Of a DNA stretch of 64,000 bases, positions 47,127 through 59,415 are shown piece by piece (position 1 is the first letter of the stretch; each line of letters opens with the position of its first letter). The position numbers were made by a program, and so were the translations under genes. The DNA is from Hyperoodon ampullatus (taxonomy: Eukaryota > Chordata > Mammalia > Artiodactyla > Ziphiidae): contig OX457057.1 in assembly GCA_949752795.1 (NCBI GenBank), positions 104,125,513 through 104,189,512 on the forward strand, written 5' to 3'. The notes under the pieces were generated by a model. It ran no database searches. It saw only the letters and a program-made list of their open reading frames with translations, and was not told the DNA's origin.

Positions 47127-47412
47127 GACATACCCATTTTATTGTGCTTTGCTTTATTGTGCTTTGTAGATATTGTGTTTTTTTACAAATTAAAGTTTTG
47201 TGACAACTCTGCACTGTCAGATGGTAGTTAGCATTTTTTAGCAATAAAGTATCTTTTAATTAAGGTATGTACATTTTTTTAGACATGCTATGGCACACTT
47301 AATAGACTACAGTATAGTATAAACATCACTTTTAAATATACTAGGAAATCAAAAAACTCGTTATGTCTTGCTTTATTGCGATATTTCCAGTGGTTTGGAA
47401 CTGAGCATGCAA
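47127..47412. mobile_element. Tigger1-like non-autonomous element
   Basis: CAGACATACCCATTTTATTG at the left, and the reversed form CTTTATTGCGATATTTCCAG with TGCAAAATCTGT at the right. Confidence 0.65.
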
Positions 47413-47890
47413 AATCTGTATTCACACGCTTGTATTTTCTCCTCTACAATGGAGAAATCTGGTGGACCTCACCTTAACCAAATCATCAACATTAATGTCT
47501 CCAATAATGAGACAAATGGACTGCATCTGCAGCCTGATGAGATGCACACCTGTGAGAATTCCTGCCCAGGAATGTTTACACCAGAATCTAAGCATGTACT
47601 TCAACACTGAGGAACGTTTTTATTAAAAAAAAAAACAACAAACTAGTCCAGACCCCTTCAAAAAGGGCAATATCATAAAGCAGAAAAGAGAAAAAGAAAA
47701 AAAGAAGCTGGCAACAGTTTAGATTTTTAGATTTAAGGGGATTAAAAAGGAATGACTACCAAATCTGGTGTGTGATCCAAGATTGGCTTCTGGACCCTAT
47801 CTGAAAACAGAATTGTATCATGCTGTATTTCCTGTGATAATGGTGCCAGGGCTTAACTGCAGACATATTATTCTTAGAAGACCTATGTTG

Positions 47891-48047
47891 GAACTTCCCT
47901 GGTGGTCTAGTGGGTAAGACTACGTGTTCCCAATGCAGGAGTCCCAGGTTCAATCCCTGGTTGGGGAACTAGATCCTGCACACATGCCGCCACTAAGACC
48001 TGGCACAGCCAAAATAAATAAACAAATATTAAAAAAAAAAAAAGAAA
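47891..48047 (+). mobile_element. CHR-type SINE, short older form
   Basis: GAACTTCCCTGGTGGTCTAG head and A-rich tail, flanked by ACCTATGTTG at 47881-47890 and 48048-48057. Confidence 0.95.
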
Positions 48048-48959
48048 ACCTATGTTGAAATATTTAGGGTTAAATTGTCATAAGAACTGCAATTCTCAAA
48101 TGATTTAACAACAACAAAAAAGTTAACTGGGTGGGTGTGGGTGTATATAGAGAGATGTAACCCAAATGTGATAAAATGTTAATAAGTGGTGATTCAAGAA
48201 GAAAGGTGTGTAAGTGTTCACTTTACTATTTTTGCAACTATTCTAAAGATTTTAAATCTTCCAGAATTTTAAAAAATTAAAAGGAACTATTAACCACTTC
48301 CATTTCCCTTGCCTCTGCACTAGTAATCTCTATATTAGTAAATGTTCACCACCACCCAACAACTACATATTTACTGCTTTATTTCCTTACTGTCTCTCCC
48401 CCACTATAATGTAAGCTTCCCAGTGCTGACACATAGTTGATAGTCCATAAGTACATGTGAATGACTGATGCTCACAATCATTTTATTAAGCAGATATTAT
48501 TATTATCCTTTCTCTCATGTGAGTGGCGCTCTCTTTAAAGGCAAAAGTATGGAGGCACACAGAAGTAAGGTAACTTACAGAAGTTTTAACTGTGAGGAGC
48601 GGGGCCAGGTCAGAGGCCAGGCATCTCTCTGGGAGCAGATATTGTTCATCACTGTTAGGCAGCTTCCCCTAGTGAGGTGGGCTTGGCCCCCAAAGGGCTC
48701 ACTGCAGACCTACACAGTTTCCCTTAGCGCAAAGCCTATTCAGAGAAGGCGATATTCATGCTTGCGGAACGAAATGACCTCTGAATAAATAAATGAATTA
48801 GGTGGGAGAAACCAGCTAGTTCAGAGAATCTTCCTAGAGGAGGTATGGCTTGATGGGTAAACTGGGTTTTCAGCTGAAGAGAGAGCATAGAGAAGGCAGT
48901 AGTGACCAAAGGCGCATTCTGGGACCAGGGAGAGACCTGTACCTCTGGAGGAGTTACCT

Positions 48960-49550
48960 TATCCCTTCAACCTCTGTATATGCCTCTCCCTCCTGCCCAT
49001 AGCCACCAGCATATGAAACCCTCACAGCTCTTTGGGGTCTGTGATGGTACCTGCCCTGGTTCCCCACCTCCAATTCCTCTCAACTACAATCATTTCTCTT
49101 TACTACTGCCAGATTATTCTTCTTAAGTGGATGGCTCTGATCCTGTCAGGCCCAGAAAGAGGTCTCCTTTGCCTGCAGAAGAGAATCCCAACTCCCAAAG
49201 GGAACATTCAGGGCTCCCCTAGGGAGCCTCAAGCTCCCGTGGGCACTGCAACTCTCCAGTGACACTGATGACTCCCTACTGCCCAAGGTCACCCTCTACA
49301 CCCTGCTCCCCTGTCTTTCTTTCCTGGTCTCCTGCTCTTGGAATCTTTTCCCACATCATGGCATGTTCACATACCACCTGTCCTTGGAGGCCAGGTTCAA
49401 ATACCCTCCCTTCCATGAAGTTTCTGCTTCACAAAAGATATTTGATTTCACAAAAGATGTTGCTGTCTTCCCTCTGCACGCCCACAGCACTTTACTTTTA
49501 CCTCTCTTACAACATTTACTTCTGTGCCTTACACTGTAGGTTCTTTTGAG
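48960..49550 (+). mobile_element. L2 LINE fragment, sense
   Basis: CTTTACTACTGCCAGATTAT, GGCATGTTCACATACCACCT and CATGAAGTTTCTGCTTCAC fit L2 sense sequence. Confidence 0.5.
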
Positions 49551-49627
49551 TGTATCTCAACCCCCCATTCCGCAGGCTGTAAGCCATAGATGCATGCACC
49601 CCAAAGGCACCCAATAAACGCTGAACG

Positions 49628-49848
49628 TTGGGCTTCCCTGGTGGCGCAGTGGTTGGGAGTCCACCCGCCAATGCAGGGGATGCGGGTTCGTACCCCGATC
49701 AGGGAAGATCCCACATGCCGCGGAGCGGCTGGGCCCGTGAGCCATGGCCGCTGAGCCTGCGCGTCTGGAGCCTGTGCTCCGCAACGGGAGAGGCCACAAC
49801 AGTGAGAGGCCTGCGTACCGCAAAAAAATAAATAAATAAATAAAATAA
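49628..49848 (+). mobile_element. CHR-type SINE, young form
   Basis: Duplication AATAAACGCTGAACG at 49613-49627 and 49849-49863, with an AATAAATAAATAAAT tail. Confidence 0.95.
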
Positions 49849-50485
49849 AATAAACGCTGAACGCAGAGTGGAGCGGGGAGGTTCATCAGGGGTGTGGGCT
49901 AAAGGGCCGGTGGCAGGAAATTCCAAGGATAAGGGGGTTGTTACTATGCTTCAGGGGGTTTGGTTATGACTTAACTAGGGACCTGTGTGGGGAGAGGTTG
50001 ATATGGGTGGGGAGGTAAAAAAAATGGAGACAAAGATAACTATTTCATGGGCGCTGTCGTGACGATTTGGCTGAAGAAGCGTGAAAGGGATGAACACAGT
50101 CCTAGACACTCACATGTTAGTCCTTTCATGTCCGGAAGGGAGGGGAAAGGGGACCAGCCGACACTCCTTAGGAATTCTGAATTGAGGCCCTAACCTTCTC
50201 GCCGCAGGGCAGTTCTGAGCTGCCGCCCTCCGCGCGGGCGCGGGCGGACTTGGCTTTGGCCGCAGCGCGCCCACCCCCAGCGCGGAGGCCGGCGCGCGCG
50301 CAGATAGCGCGTTCCTTGGCCAGGGAGGCCCGCCCGAAACAAGCTCCCGGGCTGCGGAAGCAGTGAACAAAGTTCACCTCAAGTTCTGCGCTACGGCGCC
50401 TCCGGCTGGAAGCAGTAACTTAGTCACTTGAGTCGCACTGAAAAGGCACCCCTTCCGGAGGAACACGAGCGGGAATTGGGGATCG

Positions 50486-50680
50486 TGGAGGTTAAGAAGG
50501 CTCCCCAGAGGGAGGAAAGAGCGCAGGGGAGGTGAACGAGACGGAGTCGCGTCCCTCTTTTTCCCAAACAGGCTTCAGAGCCTGGAGGTTAAGAAGGCTC
50601 CCCAGAGGGAGGAAAGAGCGCAGGGGAGGTGAACGAGACGGAGTCGCGTCCCTCTTTTTCCCAAACAGGGCTTCAGAGCC
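50486..50680. repeat. 97-bp tandem duplication in CD58 CpG island
   Basis: Two adjacent copies, 50486-50582 and 50583-50680, are identical apart from one extra G in the second. They begin TGGAGGTTAAGAAGGCTCCC and end CTTCAGAGCC. The block lies about 220 bp inside intron 1 of CD58. The near-identity implies a very recent event or an assembly artefact. Confidence 0.95.
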
Positions 50681-50897
50681 TGCGGTCCACGTTTCCTGCT
50701 GACCACCCTAGGGAGCCCTGTGGGTGACACGACCAAGTCCCGGGCGCGGGCTGCGTGCCCCGTGCCCCACGCCAATCCCACCATCCCACCTTGCAGCGGC
50801 CTCGGGCCGCACCCGTCCACCCGGCCCCGGAGCCCTGGGGCCACTGACACCCCGCGCTGCCGGTCCCCGCGGGCTCCCGGGGGAGGTCTCCACTCAC

Positions 50898-50967
50898 CCA
50901 ACCGGAGCAACAGGCAGACCACTCCGAGGGCCCCCACGGCCCATCCCGGCGCGCTTCCCGCGACCAT
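50898..50967 (-). CDS. CD58: CD58 exon 1, signal peptide
   Basis: The coding part of exon 1 begins at the ATG whose A is position 50967 and reads MVAGSAPGWAVGALGVVCLL followed by LRL, a typical signal peptide with a hydrophobic core. It ends with G at 50898, followed by a consensus GTGAGT donor, leaving phase 1. Joining to exon 2 gives LDFIS then C, so cleavage probably falls just before or near the first cysteine, as in human CD58. The first five residues match human CD58. The start was chosen by this homology and by its place in the CpG island. Longer frames through the same GC-rich DNA are not supported. Confidence 0.9.
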
Positions 50968-52467
50968 AGCGGACGGGCCAGCTTCCGCGACAGGGACACA
51001 GCCGGGCGTCGCCTCGGCTTGCCGGAGGGAGAGAGAGCCCGCCCCGCGGTGCGCCCCGCCCCCGCGCGTCCAGCCAGGCCCCGGATGACATCTTGGCGCG
51101 CGTTTTCTCCACCCTCCCGAGAACGCGATCTGGGCCCAGGGTCCTTCCTGCCATTCTGCCGCCCCCCGCCCTGCTGTGTGGAGCTCTCCCCCAAAAGCGG
51201 CTTGCGTTTTCACAACCAGGTTTATCCTCGGTCCTCCCGCACCTCCCGCACTTTTCCTTGGCATTTGGAACGTGATGGAGGCGCCCCCATAGCCGGGGGT
51301 ATCGGACCGTCGCTCCCCGAAAACTGCACCCCACTCGGCTGGAGGTGACAGCAGAACTCTGTGCCGGGACAGGGAGGTTCTGAAGCGCTTTATTCCTTCA
51401 GCGCTTTCCAGCAGCCGCAGTCGCGCAGCCTCGCTTTTCCTGCCTGTCACTTCGCTACTACGACCCTGGACAAGACAGCTTCCTCAAATATTAAGACAAA
51501 AGGAAACGGGCAACATTCTAGCCGACTGCTAGACTGTGTGGGGTCCCCTGGTGCGGCCCCAATCCCCGCCCCCCAAGTGCCTGCTTCTCATCATTCAAGT
51601 GCAGCCACCTTCTCGTTAAGACGGACCTCACCCCAACACTCCCTCACTGGAACTGGGATTTCCAGCCTTGGGTTTCTCCTTTCTCCGTTTCCTCTTTGTT
51701 TCACTCTTCCTCCATCTCTACTGTGGACTCGCCCTCAGGCTAGGGAGTCAGGGCTGTTCACTCCCTCGCCGTTTGGCCTCCCCAAACCTCTCTCCCTCGT
51801 GCTGCAGCGGGCGCTTGGAACTCCCCATCTTATTGGCTAGTCCTCTCCCCTGAAATCCATCTGATCCCAGACTCAATTACTACTGTATTCCCAGAACCAG
51901 CTACTGGCATCAGCCTCCCGGTCAGCCCCCATTGTTTCAGACAGTGGCACCAGAATGATCCCTGCTCAGCCATTGCAGTTCAGTGAACTCTTCGTTACCA
52001 TGTGAGCAGGAAACTCCTTCCATGAGCTGGACTCATGAACGAGACTCTCTGATGTCCCAACAAACACCAACATGTTGGCCAGTTGTGAAGCGGTGGAAGT
52101 GTGCTTTATTGTTGCTGTCATTACCATCATCCTCAGGTGGGGACCTCCAAACCACTCAAGACACTTGGACTGCCCTGTACGAATTCATAAATTATTTCTT
52201 ACATTAGCCATGAAATTGTAAGAGGTGTCTATATCCGTGAAATTTCTGAGACTGATGTTCTGTACCATGAGCTTAGACATTCCCTATCATCTGAAGATAT
52301 CGGGAACATAAGGCAGGTAGAGTGTGTAGCACAAAATGTGAGAAGATCAAGTTTCTCCTCTGCTCTGGGCTGGTAAGAACTCGGGCTAACTTGGAAAGGT
52401 AAGATGGGATCAGACCTTTAAACACTAGGGAGCCCCTAAAAGTTTTTGAGCTGGGAAGTGATGTAAC

Positions 52468-52660
52468 AGCAAACATCTGTTGAGTCCTTACTATGAGCCA
52501 AGCCCTGTGTTAAGTGCATTACCTGCATTAATTTAATCTTACTGCTGTCCTTGTTTTTACAGATTAGGAAACAGGGGCTCTGAGGAGGTAAATGACTTGC
52601 CCAAGGACACAGAGTAAGGTGCAGAACTGGGAGTCCAACCCAGGGTAAGTCCAAAGTACC
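52468..52660 (-). mobile_element. MIR SINE
   Basis: AGTCCTTACTATGAGCCAAG, AGATTAGGAAACAGGGGCTC and GACTTGCCCAAGGACACAGA form a reversed MIR in the intergenic gap. Confidence 0.8.
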
Positions 52661-53399
52661 ACTCTTACCCTTTCATACAGGATGGGCAGCTATACTGCTG
52701 TTTGGACTGGCCAGCAAAAGCTGTCAACCCCCTCAAGAGCAGGGCTGAGGAAAGGACTGCCCAGTCACCTGGGGCTGAGAAGTATTCCCCAGGTCATGGT
52801 CTCCAGGTATCAGGTAAGGAATGGTTCAGTAGGTCTTCCTTGATTGGCTGCTTCTCTGGCCAACGAATGGTGCCAGCTCTTTCATCAAGAGAAATGCTGT
52901 GCTTCCAGCAAACATTTTTAGAAGCCCTTATATGCCTGGTCTAGCAGACTTCATTAGTCAAAAGTGGCTCAGAAAGGCTGGACCTGCAATGCATTAGGCA
53001 CATGGCCCAAAAGGCCCTATCCATATACTGAGGACTGGCCACCAAAAGGAGGGCTGGATGTATTTTACATCCTGTGACCAGTGTTGAGAGGTCCAGTTTT
53101 ATCTGCTTGTCACTGTAAAGAATCATGGACTAGAAGGGAAAAAAGGAGGGCTCGTTCAGTCTGCTTATGTGGCGTGGATGGGCTGCTGCTCTTCCCAGCA
53201 CGTCACTCTAGTTCTCTGGCTCTAGTTCTTGCCAAGCTTGGAACTGCACCCAAGGAGCTTGGGAATCCTAGAAAGACAGAGCAAAACACTGATTCTAATC
53301 CTGCATATGTGAAAATCGTCCTTGCCCCATACGGAAGTGTATATTCACTTCATTTATATAAACCCTGGGCGGATTTGCACCAGGGGTGTGTGTGGGGGG

Positions 53400-56300
53400 T
53401 AATCTTTATTCCATAATACTGTTTCCCTTTTTAAAATGCTCCCTGGCAAAAAGAGAGCATTTGGGAAAAAATTAGGCAAAAATAATACATAAGACTTAAC
53501 ATGGAACCATTCTGGGTACCCAAGAGATAAACAGTCACATTTCAACTCTCGACCAAGCCAGCAGCTGCAAGAAGTTGATAAGGATGCAGCGCATGGGGCT
53601 GGGGAGCAGAGGAAAGCACATACTAAAGGCTTTGAAAGGCTTGAGTTTTAAAAAGAAGAAGAAAAGGAAGTACCCCCTTTGCTTTTTACCTCCATCTAGT
53701 TCCTTTTGCATTCTGTGAATTTTAAAGAATTACAGATGGGTTCTGACTAATCACATGTCGCTGCTATAGCTTTAATCATTCTATCATTCTTCTCAATTTG
53801 CAGATGTGGTGAACTCCCCCCAAAACCTCCCAGCATTTGAGTTGTGCAGGGAACAGAGATGGGTGTGTTCTGTGTGCTCACTGCACAGGAATGCACAGCT
53901 CCTGCGCTTTCCTCCATCCTGGAAAAGGCTTGCTGAGCATTTCACCGTCAGGACAATACTACAGAGTTTGAAGAAGATGGTGTGGTCTTGCTGCCAAGAC
54001 CAAGGAGAACGCTCTCCCAGGTTCCTGCTCTCCTCCTCTATCAGTCTCCTCTCACTGCATCCTGTCTCCCCACCTCCACCCCACTCCCACCCAAAAGAAA
54101 GCTAGATTCTGAACTGGCCTGTCAGGCCTCCAGGCCTGTGTGTTGAGCGGTGCACGACTCTGGCCTTGACAGTCAGGGTAGATGTGTGTGTATTTATGTA
54201 TGTGTGATATACATACATTTTCAGCAGCTGGGAGTAAAGTGTCTTGAGAAAGGGGTGGTTTTTATCACTTGTACAAAGGTGCCACTTGCACTGGGGGTGA
54301 GGCGTGATAATAGAAGCCGCAATTCACAAACCCTGAGTTTAGCAAGCCAGAGTCAGGGGCAGGACTCCAGGCCCCCAGGGCACAGCTCCGTACTCAGAGT
54401 GGCAGGTTAGTGAGGAGAAAGAAGGACAGTGGACTCTAGTCAATGTAAACAGCCATATTTTCAACATAATTTACTACAGGTCTCTGAAGTGTATATAAAA
54501 CATTTTAGTGCAACATCTTACAAATAGTTTTCCTTTAAAAAAACAAACAAAAACAAATCAACAGCTCTCTACATCATGCATGGGTAGTTTGCCTACCCTA
54601 CCTCTTTTTTTTCTTCTTCAAAAGTTAACGCAGAGAAACCATTGTTTGAAAAGAATATGAAAACTTGCTACAGAAACACCCTGGGGAAAGAGGGTGTGGT
54701 CATATCCATGTCCTGGAACGGGCCTAGCACAGTGTCGTTTTTCATTAATGCAACATCGTAGATGTAGATAAGTCAAGAGAGCAGTCGGCAGTTTTCCTCT
54801 GCGTGTCTCTCCTGTAGGCAACTTGCAGTGAGGTTTCCCAGCCACTGGAGGCCACCATTATCACTCATCTGATGCCACATTTCCATAGAAATGGCCAAAG
54901 AAAGAAGGTCCTGGGGATTTTCATAGAAAGCTGAAAAGCTCACCCTTTGACAGTATCCCCTGGCCCGATAGAAAACGCACAGAAAAAAAAAGTTATTAAA
55001 ATACTGGCTTCGGTTTCTTTTTTTCCTTTCAAATCTCCTGCAAGTGCTTCACTTACTTATGTGCAGCACTGGCTTTTCTTTCTTCTGTGAACCAATTCAA
55101 ACTCAGATCTTCATTATGCGTCCCAGTTCCAGCCAGCCCTCCGGCATCTTTCCTTTCAGACAGAGGGAATGTACATCATCTTCTCGAGTTGACTCTGTCT
55201 ACGAATTAAGGGCCAGCAATTTCCCACTGAAAGCCCACACCCTGAAATGAAGAAACTGGGCCAAAGACCGCCTGATTTCCTCAACACTGCGCCTGTTGTG
55301 TACCTCTACAGCATTGATGCAGCACAAGAAATGGGGATGAGCACGAGGCATCAGTGGGATTCAGGTGGCCGTGCCTACACAGTCTCACAGGAGAGGACTG
55401 GTGTATCTGGGAGGGAGAGAAGGCAGCCTATGTAAGCCCCTCAGAAAATGGTTGGGCAGTTGCCTTGCTTCCCCCTTGGCTATGACACATCAAAGCACCT
55501 GCCGAGCACCCAGGCCCCCTGCACACCCGCAGACGCCAATAAGGATCAGCACCCACGTGGCCTGGAATCCTAGAGCCCTCCCCTGGAGTGTGTTCTGTCT
55601 CAGAACAGGGTTTCACACTAATCTCTCTGGTTAGACTTAGTTCCAGAATCCCTGGAGGTTTTTTCCAAAGTGGGAAGTCCCTTGGGATTCAAGCTGCAAG
55701 TTCATAAGGAAGGGAGATGGAACTTTTGGCCAGCAAAATATGAGAAAGCCAGGGCAGAAAAACATCTTCATGGAGTGGGCAAAAGGAAACACTTGCAACC
55801 AATGATGCTCTGGAGCCCGGCATCTTGCCCAGCAAGTGTAAAATAAAAGGTGACACTGGCCTTCGCCAGGCTTTACGGGGCATTCAAATAAAAAGCTGCC
55901 ATGACAGTGAACAACCAAATCACCTAAAGCCACAAACAAGATCTAAGAAAGGGAAAGATAAAAAATCCACAGACAGGCATGTGATCACTTTCTGCTGAGA
56001 TGAGGTAATCCATAAAGATTACAAAGGGCTGTGTCTGGGCCTCACCTGGGCAGATATTCTTATGGCAGTGAGATGCAGGTCAAACGGCGAAGAAGAAAGA
56101 CATCAGTATCTTTGAGAAAAACCTAATTGGAAGGAAGAAGGAAAACCTAGTCTTCATATCTCCAGGGAGGTAGTTATTCCTCCCTGTTCTACAATGGCTG
56201 GCTCTGGAAACCCCCTCACCGCTGGCTGACTGTCCCAATGTTCACGAACTTTAGCTGTCAGACAGCCCCAGTGCCTCCCGACAGTGTATGTGGGGGCTGC

Positions 56301-57341
56301 TGGGCCCTCTGCAGGCACACTGGCCATTTTCCCTTAAGAGTTTGGCAAAGCACCTGAAAATAGAAGCCCACCTGCTCGCAATTATCAGTCAGCGACTGCC
56401 CTTGCAGAACAGACCAAGCCAACAACCAGTCTTGTTTCCTTCTTTCACTAATCAGTGACTTTGATCAATCTGAAAGTCAGTAGCTGCTAAAAGCAGCCCT
56501 CTGCCCACTTTAACTTGCAAAGCGTGTGCTGTTTGGAGCTTCTGACTTGTTCTCCAACAGAGTCTGTGCATTTTTTGGCAAGGTTGGGATGAAGCCTATT
56601 GCCTCCCCAAAGGATAGGCTAGGCTGGGCGCTATCTACTCCTAGTGGGGTTATGCAGGATTTATCTTGTACATACAGTTCTTTGAAGCAAAATTCAATGC
56701 TTTCATCTTGACTACAAAGTAGTTCCAACAACTCCAGCTGAGAGAAAATATAAGATACAAATTGGGCCCACACTACACATAATTTTCAAGTCTCATTAAG
56801 GAAGTAAAAAATGTTTGGGTATATTTTGATCCATGGGTGGCATTTTCAAGTGTGCAAAAATGAAAAAAAGTCTTGGAAGAGATTCCTTTGCGCTATAAAG
56901 TTCGTCCTTCCTGCTGCCATCAGTTGTATTTAAGAGTAATTTGTCCACAACATTACGGAATCCAAAAAGCGTAAACCAAAGGGGTTGAAAAAGCGTCCCT
57001 TACAAAGAATAAGAACCCCTGTAACATCTATATCTGAGAATACTATATAAATCGGTGAGTAGACGTGGCACCGGGAGCTACTCACCACTTTACCGAAAAC
57101 AGAAACAAGCAACCTAATTCGGCAGGATGGCGCCATCTGCTCGAAAATAGCTAACCAACCAAGACTGCCACCTAGAGGCAGTCTGCCTCTGGCTGAGCGA
57201 CGACTCGGAACACTTCTCAAGTCCGACCCTGTTCTGTGAGAGCGCCCCAGAGGTCCGGTGCTGTCCACTGTCTGATCGCAGAGCAAGAGGCAGTGGGGAG
57301 AGCCTCAGCTCCTCCGTGGCTTATGACCGCCAGGGGTCCCC
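53400..57341 (-). other. Probable IGSF3 3' UTR and intergenic gap to CD58
   Basis: After the IGSF3 stop the sequence is largely single-copy with few recognisable repeats, unlike the rest of the window, which fits a long 3' UTR. No AATAAA on the minus strand was seen between 57341 and 53411. An ATTAAA lies at 53776-53771 and an AATAAA at 53410-53405, and an AGTAAA variant lies near 54475. The human 3' UTR is about 3 kb from memory, which would favour an end near 54.4 kb. The end is unresolved, so the remaining 2-3 kb to the CD58 promoter is intergenic. Confidence 0.35.
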
Positions 57342-57592
57342 TTAGTCTATGGCTCCTGGGTGGATACTGAGCACAGGGGGCTCCAGGCAAGTGGGGGAGT
57401 AGTTGAGGTGTGGTTCCTTGATCCACAACAGGGGCACCCCATTCTTCCCGTCGGAGTTCTTGCTGGAGTTCCGGCTCTTGAAGCGCACCAGCAGGATGGT
57501 GATGATAAGGATGCCAAAGATGGGGAAAGGGTAGAAGAAGACAAAGTAGAAGAGCGCGTCGTTGGAGCAGATGATGGACTGCAGGGTGGAAC
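57342..57592 (-). CDS. IGSF3: IGSF3 last coding exon, transmembrane and cytoplasmic tail
   Basis: IGSF3 is a multi-Ig membrane protein of the EWI/PTGFRN group, which associates with tetraspanins. The exon starts after CTTTTCAG at 57593 and ends with TAA at 57344-57342 (82 codons plus stop, phase 1 entry). It encodes STLQSIICSNDALF, a membrane span (YFVFFYPFPIFGILIITILL), the basic stop-transfer VRFKSRNSSK, and a tail ending NYSPTCLEPPVLSIHPGAID. This is the recognisable IGSF3 C-terminus. The frame is read from the splice acceptor. Overlapping frames on both strands here are shadows. Confidence 0.95.
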
Positions 57593-59415
57593 CTGAAAAG
57601 GACCGAGAGGGTGACAGGACAATGAGGGCTGAGAACCTGGACTCTCACTCACTCCTGAAGACCCCACCCAACTGCATGGATGCAACTTGGCAGGACTCCT
57701 GCATCCACCCTGTCTTTCCCCTCCTGCCACTACTGGAAGGCAGACTACCCTGGTATTCTTGTTTTCACAACCGCATCTCTTCCAACACAGCTGGAAGTTC
57801 AAACAAAGCCATGCCTCCATTTCCCACTATGAGTCAGTTGTATTGCTTGGAAAGCCACACAAGAAAGTGTAATTTATTGATTGTGAACTCAACTGTATCT
57901 GAGGTGGTGAAGACGCTGAATCCACTTCAGCCTGAAACTCCTTCCTGGTTGTATTTTACATGTCCCTTTGCACTTAGTTCTGCTGCCAATGTCCTTCTTT
58001 GGAACAGAACGCATTCTCTACCCACCAGCTTCTGAGAGCAGTTTTACCAGAAATGATGCTCATTTGATTAATGTTATCAGTTAAAAAGTCATTATGGACC
58101 ACTTACAAATGTCTGTAGTGTATCTGTGGCTGCACAGAACACAGTGTTAGTTATTCCTGGAAACAGAGGAGAATGAAACCTCACACCCCTGACCTCATCA
58201 AGGACTGCTGCTCTGTGACAGGGCTCTGGGAGGCTGCATTTTCTCTGTAAAATAAGGCTGCTGGATGATCTCTGTGTGCTATGAAGTTTACTAAGTTTGG
58301 ACAGCCACAGTGGGCAGAAAAAATGTGGTCTAAACACCTTCCCTTGTACTTTTGGACAGTGGGTTATTCAGCAGATCGTTAGGGGGTCTAAGTATGATTT
58401 AGGGTTTTTTGGGGGGTTTTTTTGGCTTTCCTTTCTACTGCATAGCTGTTGCTCATTAGTATTATTAAGAAAATTTAACACACACTTACACTTATTAGAT
58501 TTCCAAGGTCTATGAGATTGGTGATATCAAACACTTTTGACCAACGAAACCTCAATTTCATAAGGTTCTATTTAATAAACAGGAGGTTATCAAAGAAAAG
58601 AAAAAGCTGACAAAACTCAAAATGATCTGATAAAATGCTGTGATTGAGAAGAAGTTGAAATTTTTAGCCAATTTTTAATTTCTGTATCATAGGCTAATTC
58701 TACTATAACAAACACCATTTTCAGTCTGATAAATTCCACATTTTGACAGAAGGTCAACCAAAAGAGCTCCTCGTTAGAACTAATAATTCAGGTCAGCAAA
58801 AATTTCCTCCAGTCTCTGTTCATGAGTCCCTTGGTATTATAAAAACATTGGGTTCTGGATCATTCTGTAGCAACAGCTGCTGGCTAACAGAGCTGCTGCT
58901 AAGCTCTTTCCAGATGCTCTGTAACATCACTGTCCTTCTAGGCTGGTCTTCCCAACTAACATGCAAAATCCACCTAATCCTCCAAGTTGCCTCCAAAATA
59001 AAAATGACTCAGGAACTTGAGAAAAAGGGAGAATGGCAGTGAGGTAGTCAGACTTCATTTTATTTTTTCTTCCTCTTCTGTTGCTGATTTGCTAAAAAGA
59101 GACTAAGCTGGATATTCTAACAAGTAACAAGGTAACATCTACCAATACACTTGTATAATGAAATCCAACTAAAATTGAATCTGGTGGAGCATCAAGCTTA
59201 TTATAAAGATCATCACTTCAATGATCACTTTAATTCCTATCTCTATTTTTCCCAAGGGCAATCAAGGGTCAGTTATATGAACTGGTTTGTCAAATCCTAA
59301 ATGCCCACAACAGGCAAGAAAACTGCTTAGTAGTCCACCATCAAGCTCTGATTTTATCTTCCGGACAGCTGGAATCAACAGTGACATCCTCCCCCTGAAA
59401 ACTGGAAAAACTCAC

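Larger units (their letters stand above)
6540..51030 (-). other. CD58: CD58 (LFA-3) gene, full span
   Basis: CD58 is a cell-surface glycoprotein that binds CD2 on T and NK cells and strengthens adhesion and co-stimulation. Six exons were placed by reading splice sites and conserved residues: signal peptide, IgV, IgC2, transmembrane, tail and 3' UTR. Every coding junction is phase 1, and the joined exons (70+297+270+72+26 nt) form one open frame of 244 residues ending at 12585. The human protein has 250. The gene lies in the human order, beside IGSF3 on the same strand. Both outer limits are approximate: the start site is inferred from the CpG island, and the 3' end from resemblance to the human 3' UTR as remembered. 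Mouse and rat lack CD58, so an intact copy here is informative. Confidence 0.9.
50190..51350 (-). promoter_or_regulatory. CpG island and promoter of CD58
   Basis: This is the only strongly CpG-rich block in the window. It surrounds CD58 exon 1 and continues into the start of intron 1. GC-box-like sequence (GCCCCGCCCCCGC) lies at 51053-51065, about 90 bp upstream of the ATG, and no TATA box is evident. Transcription probably starts near 51000-51060 and runs leftward. Long frames on both strands here come from high GC content and lack of stops, not from protein coding. Confidence 0.75.

Noticed and set aside
50575..51450. 291-codon minus-strand frame and several plus-strand frames in the CpG island
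   Set aside because: Long frames are expected in GC-rich DNA. Only the stretch starting at 50967 has homology, as the CD58 signal peptide, and it is spliced at 50898.
57217..57820. 143- and 157-codon minus-strand frames over the last IGSF3 exon
   Set aside because: They are out of frame with the splice acceptor and the recognisable IGSF3 tail.
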